Source: an uncultured Christensenellaceae bacterium (GTDB lineage Bacteria > Bacillota > Clostridia > Christensenellales > UBA3700). From it: a stretch of 13,269 nt of DNA. The notes under the pieces are model-generated. The model was not told the origin of the DNA, did no database searches, and worked only from the letters and a program-made list of their open reading frames with translations. The translations under genes and the position numbers were made by a program. The stretch is from assembly GCA_902373595.1 (NCBI GenBank), contig CABKMX010000010.1:1-13269 (forward strand). Reading direction: 5' to 3'. This document shows, one piece after another, positions 1 to 5,980 of this stretch (its first letter is position 1; every line of letters begins with the position of its first letter).

Positions 1-36
1 GGGGAGGGAGCGTACTAGAGGTACGTGACCGACCCC
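1..36. repeat. Imperfect palindrome at left edge, REP-like
   Basis: A perfect 5-bp inverted repeat, CGTAC (11-15) and GTACG (21-25), encloses the loop TAGAG. It is flanked by an outer GGGG (1-4) / CCCC (33-36) pair and two inner G-C pairs (7-8 with 29-30), giving an interrupted stem of about 36 bp. It lies just past the 3' end of the leftward regulator gene and contains no convincing coding sequence. No T-run follows on either strand, so it is not a canonical intrinsic terminator. It could be an interspersed REP-type element or a transcript-end hairpin, and it may continue beyond the window. Confidence 0.35.
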
Positions 37-77
37 GAGACGTCCTGCGCGCCGCGAAGGTGTGCCGTTATGCGCGG

Positions 78-845
78 TCAGTCTGAATTATATTTGTTAC
101 TTTTAGGGATGCAGGTGTATTCTTTGGGACTAATCCCCGTGATTTTCTTGAACACGCGCGAAAAGTACAGCTGGTCGGAGAAGCCGCACATCTCGGCAAT
201 CTCGTAGATCTTGTAGTTGTTGACGTTCTTGCTGAGCAGCAGCTTTTGCGCGAACGCGATGCGCGTATTGTTGAGGAATTGAAGGGGTGAGATGCCCTTC
301 TCCTTGATGAATTGACGGCGGATATAGTCCTTGCTGAGCGCAAACGTCTTGTAGACGTCGTCCAGCGAGAAGGTCGGGTCGGAGAAGTTTTCGACGATCG
401 CGGACGCGATGATCTCGACCTGCCGCGAGCAGTTGTTGGTGCCGGCGAACGCGGTCAAAATGTTGATGACAAGCTCGGTGAACGAGAGGATGATGTTGGC
501 TTGATTTCTCGTCTCCGTGTTGAAATAGCGATAGCAAAGGTTGAGGACGTTGTAGATATCTTTTTGCTGATTGTCGGACACGAGCAGCGCCTTTTTGAAG
601 GACGGGGTCCAATTGGCGATGGTCAGGTAGATGTTGCGGAAGCCCGACTCGGAGCTGTTGGCATGCAGTGTGTGCGGCGGAATGATGACGATCTGATTGC
701 GCGAGTACTCGATGGGCGGATTGCCGTCGAAAAACTCAATCTTGCCGTCGCCGCCGGTGCAGTAGATGATCTCCCAATAGTCGTGCTGGTGACGCGAGAC
801 GTTGTAGGTCTTCATGTTCTTTCCGATATAATTGATGATGGGCAT
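78..845 (-). CDS. AraC-family transcriptional regulator (cupin + double HTH)
   Basis: Predicted 255-residue AraC/XylS-type activator, the likely sugar-responsive regulator of the divergent uronate operon. The N-terminal half looks like a small cupin ligand domain: histidines at 19, 21, 58 and 61 in RHQHDYWEI and PPHTLH contexts. The C-terminal part has two helix-turn-helix units, about 159-203 (FSLDDVYKTFALSKDYIRRQF) and 211-245 (IAEMCGFSDQLYFSRVFKK, then GISPKEY), which is the family signature. I place the start at 845 because AAGGAGGT (858-851) sits 5 nt upstream. A longer in-frame start at 881 would lie upstream of the -10 box of the gene's own promoter. There is no signal peptide or membrane segment. 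Base composition looks less GC-rich than in the operon. The inducer is unknown; KDG, a uronate or the imported glycoside are all plausible. Confidence 0.93.
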   Translation of the reverse strand: MPIINYIGKNMKTYNVSRHQHDYWEIIYCTGGDGKIEFFDGNPPIEYSRNQIVIIPPHTLHANSSESGFRNIYLTIANWTPSFKKALLVSDNQQKDIYNVLNLCYRYFNTETRNQANIILSFTELVINILTAFAGTNNCSRQVEIIASAIVENFSDPTFSLDDVYKTFALSKDYIRRQFIKEKGISPLQFLNNTRIAFAQKLLLSKNVNNYKIYEIAEMCGFSDQLYFSRVFKKITGISPKEYTCIPKSNKYNSD

Positions 846-850
846 GTCGC

Positions 851-858
851 ACCTCCTT
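851..858 (-). promoter_or_regulatory. Ribosome binding site that fixes the araC-type start
   Basis: On the minus strand this reads AAGGAGGT, a near-perfect anti-16S match, 5 nt before the ATG at 845. It supports the 255-residue product over the longer reading from 881. It also lies only a few bases after the predicted transcription start, so the regulator mRNA has a very short leader. Confidence 0.85.
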
Positions 859-864
859 GATTTG

Positions 865-893
865 ATTATAGCAGAACTCAACCGTTTTGTCCA
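865..893 (-). promoter_or_regulatory. Predicted sigma-A promoter for the AraC-type regulator
   Basis: On the minus strand the -35 box TGGACA (893-888, five of six consensus bases) is followed by a 17-bp spacer and a perfect -10 box TATAAT (870-865). Transcription would begin near 858-859, immediately before the ribosome binding site. Its -35 box is 20 bp from that of the divergent operon promoter, so one bound regulator could affect both. Confidence 0.75.
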
Positions 894-931
894 TAATTTT
901 GAGAAGTTATTACTTGAAATTCGGTGACAAA
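886..931. promoter_or_regulatory. Candidate operator between the divergent promoters
   Basis: A perfect 6-bp inverted repeat, TTTGTC (886-891) and GACAAA (926-931), has half-sites 40 bp apart. The left half overlaps the regulator's -35 box; the right half lies inside the spacer of the operon promoter. TTGAGAAGTT (899-908) and TTGAAATTCG (914-923) form a weak direct repeat 15 bp apart, closer to the direct-repeat arrangement usual for AraC proteins. Either could be the regulator's site. The match is short and the assignment is inference. Confidence 0.3.
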
Positions 932-942
932 TATTTTATAAT
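914..942 (+). promoter_or_regulatory. Predicted sigma-A promoter of the uronate operon
   Basis: The -35 box TTGAAA (914-919, five of six consensus bases) is followed by a 17-bp spacer and a perfect -10 box TATAAT (937-942). Transcription should start near 949, leaving about 80 nt of leader before eda. This is the only convincing rightward promoter I see, and the tight packing downstream suggests it drives the whole gene row. Such a near-consensus promoter would need little activation, so the AraC-type protein might act partly as a repressor. Confidence 0.8.
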
Positions 943-951
943 AAGAATGTA

Positions 952-1015
952 CCCGAGAGGCGGGCGCATGCGCGTTCGCCACCGAGCGCAAGACATCGGG
1001 GCGCAATCGTGCCCG
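952..1015 (+). promoter_or_regulatory. GC-rich structured 5' leader of the operon mRNA
   Basis: The leader can fold into several short hairpins. CCCG (952-955) can pair with CGGG (961-964). Alternatively GGCG (959-962) plus GCG (964-966) can pair with CGC (971-973) plus CGCC (977-980), around the 10-bp palindrome GCGCATGCGC (964-973). These two overlap and are mutually exclusive. A third hairpin, 997-1015, has a GC-rich stem with one bulged G and an AATC loop, and ends about 6 nt before the eda ribosome binding site. No T-run follows, so this is not an obvious terminator, and it matches no riboswitch class I recognise. Confidence 0.35.
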
Positions 1016-1031
1016 AAAGATGAGGATGGAT

Positions 1032-1679
1032 ATGAACAGACAACAGGTTTTGCAAAAGATCGGAGAGTGCGGAGTCGTCGCCGTCATCAGAGGCGACGGG
1101 TTCGAAAAGGCGCTTGCCTCCGTCGACGCATGCGTGCGCGGCGGCGTCAAGCTGATCGAGGTCACGTTCACCGTGCCCGGTGCGGACAAGCTGATCGCGG
1201 AGCTTTGCTCCCGTTACGGCGACGACGTCATCGTAGGGGCTGGCAGCGTGCTCGATCCCGAGACCGCTCGCGCGGCGATTCTCGCCGGGGCGAAGTTTGT
1301 GTTCTCACCGGCGCTCAATCTCGATACGATCAAACTTTGCAACAGATACGCGGTCGCGGTCGTGCCGGGCGTTTTCAGTCCGACAGAGGCGGTCGCGGCG
1401 CTCGAAGCGGGAGTGAACTTGGTCAAGTTGTTCCCCGGCGACGTCGCGGGTCCCAAGGGGCTCAAGGCGCTCAAAGGTCCTTTGCCGCAGCTGGACATCA
1501 TGCCCACCGGCGGGGTCAATCTCGACAACATCGCCGATTGGTTCAAGGCGGGAGCCTATGCGGTCGGCGCAGGCAGCTTTTTGACAAAGGGCGCGGCGAG
1601 CGGCGACTTCGGCGCGGTCGAGAACACCGCGCGCGAACTTGTCGCAAAGATCGCCGCCGTCAGGGGAGGTAAGGCATGA
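1032..1679 (+). CDS. eda: 2-keto-3-deoxy-6-phosphogluconate (KDPG) aldolase
   Basis: Class I aldolase that splits KDPG into pyruvate and glyceraldehyde-3-phosphate, the last step of the uronate route. The 215-residue product is typical of the family. Arg20 in VAVIRGD, the catalytic Glu43 in LIEVTF, the Schiff-base Lys132 in VKLFPG and the phosphate-binding TGGV at 159-162 are all present. I chose the ATG at 1032 because GAGGA (1022-1026) lies 5 nt upstream; in-frame ATGs at 1020 and 1026 lack a good site. It is the promoter-proximal gene and overlaps kdgK by 4 bp (ATGA). A 4-hydroxy-2-oxoglutarate aldolase activity, common in this family, may also be present. The aldolase identification is secure. 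Confidence 0.95.
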   Translation: MNRQQVLQKIGECGVVAVIRGDGFEKALASVDACVRGGVKLIEVTFTVPGADKLIAELCSRYGDDVIVGAGSVLDPETARAAILAGAKFVFSPALNLDTIKLCNRYAVAVVPGVFSPTEAVAALEAGVNLVKLFPGDVAGPKGLKALKGPLPQLDIMPTGGVNLDNIADWFKAGAYAVGAGSFLTKGAASGDFGAVENTARELVAKIAAVRGGKA

Positions 1680-2701
1680 AAAAGGTCTTGACCGCAGGGG
1701 AGATCATGCTCAGGCTTCAGCCGCCCGGGTACAAGCGCATCATTCAGACGGACAGCTACGAGGCGGTGTACGGCGGAGGCGAGGCGAACGTTGCGGTGTC
1801 GCTTGCGCAATTCGGCGACAATGCGGAGTTCTTCACCAAGCTGCCGCTCAATCCCATCGCGGACGCATGCGTCAACACGCTGCGCGGCAGAGGCGTCGAC
1901 GTGGACAAGATCGTCCGCGGCGGCGACAGGATGGGCATCTATTTTTGCGAAAAGGGATATTCGCAGCGTGCGTCACAGGTCATCTATGACAGGGCGCACA
2001 GCGCGATCAGCGAGATCGAGGCGAAAGATTATGACGCATCCGCGCTTTTGGACGGCGTCGATTGGCTGCATTGGACGGGCATCACTCCGGCGATCTCGGA
2101 CAAAGCCGCCGACATGGTCGCCGCTTTGATGAAAGAGGCGAAAACGCGCGGCGTTGCGGTGTCGTGCGATCTCAACTTCCGCAAAAAACTTTGGAGCCGC
2201 GAAAAGGCGAACAAGGTCATGAGTTCGCTTCTCGACGGCGTCACCTATTTGATCAGCAACGAAGAGGACTGCAAGGACGTGTTCGGCATCGAGGCGAAGG
2301 GCAGTTCGATCGAGGGCGGCAAGCTGTCCGCGGACGGCTATGCCGAGATCGGGCGCAAGGTACTCGGGATGTTCCCGTCGATGAAGGCGGTCGCATTCAC
2401 GCTGCGCGAGAGTTACAGCGCGGGGCGCAACGGCTGGTCGGCGATCCTCGTGACCGCGGACAAGGTGTTTGCGAGCAAGCATTACGACGTCGATATCATC
2501 GACAGAGTGGGCGGCGGCGACAGCTTCGGCGCAGGGCTCATTCACGGGCTTGTCAACGGTTGGGACGAGGCGAAAGCGCTTGAATTTGCGGTCGCGGCGT
2601 CCTGCCTCAAGCATACGATAGAAGGCGATTTCAACGCTGTGAGCGAGGACGAGGTCCTCAAGCTCATGCAAGGAGACGGAAGTGGCAGAGTACAGAGGTA
2701 A
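1676..2701 (+). CDS. kdgK: 2-keto-3-deoxygluconate (KDG) kinase, PfkB family
   Basis: ATP-dependent kinase that converts KDG to KDPG in the cytosol, directly before Eda. The 341-residue protein shows the PfkB/ribokinase layout: an N-terminal sugar-binding motif GGGEANVA (33-40), a central DLNFRKKLW stretch (165-173) typical of KDG kinases, and the C-terminal anion-hole/catalytic motif GGGDSFGAG (279-287) with Asp282 as the expected base. AGGGGAGGT lies just ahead of the ATG, inside the end of eda, and the ATGA overlap suggests translational coupling. Related fructokinases share the fold, but the adjacent eda and uxuA make KDG the likely substrate. The last 20 bp overlap uxaC. Confidence 0.92.
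   Translation: MKKVLTAGEIMLRLQPPGYKRIIQTDSYEAVYGGGEANVAVSLAQFGDNAEFFTKLPLNPIADACVNTLRGRGVDVDKIVRGGDRMGIYFCEKGYSQRASQVIYDRAHSAISEIEAKDYDASALLDGVDWLHWTGITPAISDKAADMVAALMKEAKTRGVAVSCDLNFRKKLWSREKANKVMSSLLDGVTYLISNEEDCKDVFGIEAKGSSIEGGKLSADGYAEIGRKVLGMFPSMKAVAFTLRESYSAGRNGWSAILVTADKVFASKHYDVDIIDRVGGGDSFGAGLIHGLVNGWDEAKALEFAVAASCLKHTIEGDFNAVSEDEVLKLMQGDGSGRVQR
2671..2684 (+). promoter_or_regulatory. RBS and GTG start of uxaC inside kdgK
   Basis: AGGAG (2671-2675) lies 6 nt upstream of GTG (2682-2684), within the last codons of kdgK. No ATG in this frame is equally well placed, so the GTG reading MAEYRGKTVD is preferred. The resulting 20-bp gene overlap is the largest in the operon. Confidence 0.8.
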
Positions 2702-4052
2702 GACGGTCGATTTGCTTGCAAGCGACGCGGCAAGGGCGCTCTACGACAAGGTCGAGGGCTTGCCGATAGTGGACTATCACTGCCACCTGTCGCCGCAGGA
2801 GATTTTTGAGGACAAGCCGTTTGAGGACATCGGCGGCATGTGGCTCGGCGGCGACCACTACAAGTGGCGTCTGATGCGCGGTTTCGGCGTCGACGAGAGG
2901 CTGATCACCGGCGACGCGCCGATGAAGGACAAGTTCGTCGCGTTTGCCGAGGCGACGGGCTATGCGTTCGGCAACCCCATCAAAGATTGGGTGCAGTCGG
3001 AGCTGGGCTTCTTTTTCGGGATAGATCTTCCGCTCAATGCGGAGAATGCGCAAAAGATCTGGGACGAGGCAAACGCGGTCATTGCCGCGAAAAAGCTCTC
3101 GCCCCGCAAGTTGATGAAGATGGCGGACGTCGAGTACGTCGCGACGACGGACGACCCGTGCGACGATTTGCGTTGGCACGAGGCGATCGCCGCCGACAAG
3201 AGCTTTGACATCAAGGTCGCGCCCTCTTTCCGTACGGACAAGCTGGTTTCGGCGGACAAGCCGGGCTACGCGGAATACGTCCGCGCGCTCGCGAAGGCGG
3301 CAGGCGTCGATGCCGACGACTTCGACGGTTTCAAAGAGGCGATCCTCGCGCGCATGGACTACTTCAAGGCGCACGGCTGCAAGTTCTCGGACATAGGCGT
3401 CGAGGGCTTCCCGGCAAGCATAGCGGACGACGCCGAGGCGGCAAAGATTTTTGACAAGTTGATCGCCGGCAAGGCGGTCTCGGCGGAGGAGGTCGACGCC
3501 TACAAGGGCGCGCTCTACCTCTTCCTTGCTAAGGGATACAAGGCGCGCGGCATGGTGATGCAGATGCATCTGTCCGTTGCGCGCAACTGCAACGGCAAGG
3601 CGTTTGCCGAGATCGGTGCGGATGCGGGCTTCGATTGCGCCGCCGACCCCGTGCCGACCGCACGAGTCGCGCGCATGCTCGACGCGATGAACGGCGCAAA
3701 CGCGCTGCCCGAGACGATACTCTATTCGCTCAATCCGACCGCGTACTATCCGCTGGTCACTTTGGCGGGCGCGTTCAGAGGGGTGCACATCGGCATCAGC
3801 TGGTGGTTCTGCGACCACAGACGCGGGATGGAAGACACGCTCGACACGCTGGGCGAGCTGGGGCACATCATGTCCATGGTGGGCATGCTGACCGACAGCC
3901 GCAGCTTCTTGTCCTATACGCGTCACGACTATTACAGGCAGATCGTCTGCAATTGGCTGGCAAAGACCGCAGGCGGCGATCTCGGCAGGGCGGAGAAGGT
4001 CGCAAGGGCGCTCTGCTACGGCAATGCGAAAGCTCTTACGGAGGGAAAATAA
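2682..4052 (+). CDS. uxaC: Uronate isomerase (glucuronate isomerase)
   Basis: Isomerises D-glucuronate to D-fructuronate, and in the family also D-galacturonate to D-tagaturonate: the entry step of the Ashwell pathway. It belongs to the amidohydrolase-related superfamily. The 456-residue length is close to the usual ~470. The metal-site HxH is at His33/His35 (VDYHCHLSP). MADVEYVATTDDP with the following DDLRWHEAI matches the conserved central block. Near the C terminus WWFCDHRRGME (374-384) and MLTDSRSFLSYTRH (Asp405, Arg407) are the strongest family signatures. The UxaC stop is immediately followed by the uxuA ATG, with no gap. Only the glucuronate-branch enzymes follow, so glucuronate is the probable physiological substrate here. 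Confidence 0.95.
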   Translation: MAEYRGKTVDLLASDAARALYDKVEGLPIVDYHCHLSPQEIFEDKPFEDIGGMWLGGDHYKWRLMRGFGVDERLITGDAPMKDKFVAFAEATGYAFGNPIKDWVQSELGFFFGIDLPLNAENAQKIWDEANAVIAAKKLSPRKLMKMADVEYVATTDDPCDDLRWHEAIAADKSFDIKVAPSFRTDKLVSADKPGYAEYVRALAKAAGVDADDFDGFKEAILARMDYFKAHGCKFSDIGVEGFPASIADDAEAAKIFDKLIAGKAVSAEEVDAYKGALYLFLAKGYKARGMVMQMHLSVARNCNGKAFAEIGADAGFDCAADPVPTARVARMLDAMNGANALPETILYSLNPTAYYPLVTLAGAFRGVHIGISWWFCDHRRGMEDTLDTLGELGHIMSMVGMLTDSRSFLSYTRHDYYRQIVCNWLAKTAGGDLGRAEKVARALCYGNAKALTEGK

Positions 4053-5123
4053 ATGGCATTCAAAATGACTTTCCGCTGGTACGGCGAGAACGACGCGATC
4101 ACGCTTGACGCGATCAGGCAGATCCCGTGCATGACGGGCGTGGTCACCGCCGTCTACGACACCCCGGTCGGCGAGGTGTGGAGCAACGAGAGCATCAACA
4201 GGCTCAAGTCGCTCGCCAACGCCAAGGGGTTGGAATTCGAAGTCGTCGAAAGCGTGCCCGTGCACGAAGAGATCAAGCTGGGCGGCCCCGACGCCGCAAG
4301 GCTGATCGACAATTACAAGGAGAATGTCCGCAGATTGGGCAACGCCGGCGTGAGGTGCATTTGCTACAACTTCATGCCCGTGTTCGACTGGCTGCGAAGC
4401 GACCTTGCCAAGCAGCTGCCCGACGGCTCCAACGCGCTTGCGTACGACCGCGACACCGTGCTGTCGCTCGATCCGCTCAAGAGCGAACTCAGCTTGCCCG
4501 GCTGGGACGAGAGCTACACCAAAGACGGACTCAAAGAGCTGCTGGGCAGATATAAGGACGTCGACGAAGAGAAGCTGTGGGGCAATTTCGCGACCTTCCT
4601 CAAAGAGGTCATCCCCGTCGCCGAGGAGTACGGCGTGAGGATGGCGATCCACCCCGACGATCCGCCGTGGGGCATCTTCGGACTGCCGCGCATCATCACA
4701 GGCAGCGCGAGTTACAAGCGCATGTTCTCCATCGTCGACAGCCCGTACAACGGCATCACTTTCTGCACCGGTTCGCTGGGCGTAGACCCCGCCAACAAAC
4801 TGCCCGAGATGATCGGCGCGTGCAAGGACAGGATTGCGTTTGCGCATTTGCGCAACGTCAAGATCACCGGCGAGCGTTGCTTTGAGGAGAGCGGACACAT
4901 CTCCGACAAGGGGAGCCTGGACATGTACGACATCGTGAACGCGTTGTACGACATCGACTTCGACGGCTACGTCAGACCCGATCACGGCAGGATGATCTGG
5001 GGCGAAAAGGGCAGAGCCGGTTACGGTCTGTACGACCGCGCGCTCGGCGCGATGTATTTGGACGGGATAATCGAGGCTGTGGGCAAGGCTCGCGGCAAGT
5101 ACGTCCCGACCGTTAAATATTGA
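4053..5123 (+). CDS. uxuA: Mannonate dehydratase
   Basis: Dehydrates D-mannonate to KDG, a metal-dependent (Fe2+/Mn2+) TIM-barrel enzyme of the glucuronate branch. At 356 residues it matches the shorter Gram-positive form. Characteristic segments are MTFRWYGENDAITL at the N terminus, ICYNFMPVFDWLRSDL, MAIHPDDPPWGIFGLPRI with His200 and Asp202, FCTGSLG with Cys238, FAHLRNVK with His265, and RPDHGRMIWGE with Asp310/His311. These His, Cys and Asp positions correspond to the known metal and catalytic sites. GGAGGG precedes the ATG at normal spacing. It is followed by a 22-bp gap before the SDR gene. Confidence 0.96.
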   Translation: MAFKMTFRWYGENDAITLDAIRQIPCMTGVVTAVYDTPVGEVWSNESINRLKSLANAKGLEFEVVESVPVHEEIKLGGPDAARLIDNYKENVRRLGNAGVRCICYNFMPVFDWLRSDLAKQLPDGSNALAYDRDTVLSLDPLKSELSLPGWDESYTKDGLKELLGRYKDVDEEKLWGNFATFLKEVIPVAEEYGVRMAIHPDDPPWGIFGLPRIITGSASYKRMFSIVDSPYNGITFCTGSLGVDPANKLPEMIGACKDRIAFAHLRNVKITGERCFEESGHISDKGSLDMYDIVNALYDIDFDGYVRPDHGRMIWGEKGRAGYGLYDRALGAMYLDGIIEAVGKARGKYVPTVKY

Positions 5124-5145
5124 TATTATAAAGGGAGAAGAAAAT

Positions 5146-5979
5146 ATGGAAGTTTACAAGGACAAAGTGGTCGTCATCACCGGCGCGGGCGGCATCCTGT
5201 GCAGCATGATGGCGAAAGAGTATGCGAGGCTGGGCGCAAAGGTAGCGGTGCTCGACCTCAACAAGGACGCGGCTCAAAAGGTTGCGGACGAGATCGTTGC
5301 CGACGGCGGCGTCGCCAAGGCGTACGCGGTCAACTGCCTCGAAAAGGACAGCATGGCGGCGGCAAAGGAGCTGATCAACAAGGAGCTCGGTCTCACCGAC
5401 ATCCTGATCAACGGCGCGGGCGGCAACAACCCCAAGGGTACGACCACCAACGACTACTTTGACATCAAAGACATGAAAGACCCCGACGTCAAGAGCTTCT
5501 TCGACCTCGACGGCGGCGGCGTGGACTTTGTGTTCAAGCTCAACTTCCTCGCGACCTTCCTCACGACGCAGGTGTTTGCGGCGGATATGATCGGCAGAGG
5601 CGGCAACATCGTCAACGTCTCATCGATGAACGCGTTCCGTCCGCTCACCCGCATCCCCGCATACAGCGGCGCGAAGGCGGCGGTCAGCAACTTCACCGAG
5701 TGGCTCGCGGTGCACTTCGCCAAAGAGGGCATCAGAGTCAACGCGATCGCGCCCGGCTTCTTTGTCACCAAGCAGAATTACGGGCTGCTGTTCGACAATG
5801 ACGGCAAGCCGACCGCGAGGGCGCAAAAGATCCTCGCCGGCACTCCGATGGGCAGGTTCGGCGAGCCGGAGGAGATCCTCGGCACGCTGACGTTCCTGAC
5901 CGACGACACAAAGGCGGGCTTCGTCACCGGCATCGTCGTGCCAATCGACGGCGGCTTCTCCGCCTATTCGGGGGTTTGA
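5146..5979 (+). CDS. uxuB: SDR-family D-mannonate oxidoreductase (fructuronate reductase)
   Basis: Probably reduces D-fructuronate to D-mannonate with NAD(P)H, linking UxaC and UxuA. The 277-residue protein is a classical short-chain dehydrogenase: cofactor loop TGAGGILC (12-19), Asp37 in VLDL (which favours NAD over NADP), NGAGG (89-93), Ser159/160, and the catalytic pair Tyr173 and Lys177 in PAYSGAK, then PGFF. In Bacillus UxuB (YjmF) is likewise an SDR of this size, unlike the long-chain E. coli UxuB. The cofactor loop has Cys19 where most SDRs have the third glycine. I recall the same in other SDR-type UxuB proteins but could not verify it. KduD-like activity is the main alternative; length and position beside uxuA argue against it. 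AAGGGAGAAG precedes the ATG. Confidence 0.85.
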   Translation: MEVYKDKVVVITGAGGILCSMMAKEYARLGAKVAVLDLNKDAAQKVADEIVADGGVAKAYAVNCLEKDSMAAAKELINKELGLTDILINGAGGNNPKGTTTNDYFDIKDMKDPDVKSFFDLDGGGVDFVFKLNFLATFLTTQVFAADMIGRGGNIVNVSSMNAFRPLTRIPAYSGAKAAVSNFTEWLAVHFAKEGIRVNAIAPGFFVTKQNYGLLFDNDGKPTARAQKILAGTPMGRFGEPEEILGTLTFLTDDTKAGFVTGIVVPIDGGFSAYSGV

Positions 5980-5980
5980 T

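Noticed and set aside
846..881. Longer N terminus of the AraC-type regulator starting at 881
   Set aside because: The extra 12 codons would cover the -10 box, and the AAGGAGGT site points to 845.
914..930. cre-like catabolite repression site, TGAAATTCGGTGACA
   Set aside because: It resembles the CcpA consensus TGWAANCGNTNWCA but needs one extra base between the AA and CG, and the symmetry is poor. Its position within the promoter would be suitable, so it could be revisited, but I cannot support it.
1020..1031. Earlier eda starts at 1020 and 1026
   Set aside because: Neither has a well-spaced ribosome binding site; GAGGA at 1022-1026 serves the ATG at 1032.
2664..4985. 773-codon open frame on the minus strand opposite uxaC and uxuA
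   Set aside because: It lies antisense to two strongly conserved genes, gives a low-complexity Val/Arg/Asp/His-rich protein with no recognisable domain, and arises from GC-rich codon bias.
5124..5145. Possible internal promoter before the SDR gene (AT-rich gap with TATTATA)
   Set aside because: No -35-like hexamer at 16-18 bp upstream; the AT-rich gap is adequately explained as a ribosome binding site leader.
5146..5979. KduD (2-keto-3-deoxygluconate 5-dehydrogenase) as identity of the SDR
   Set aside because: KduD is shorter (about 250 residues) and usually accompanies kduI and pectin-lyase genes; here the neighbours are uxaC and uxuA and the route lacks only a fructuronate reductase.
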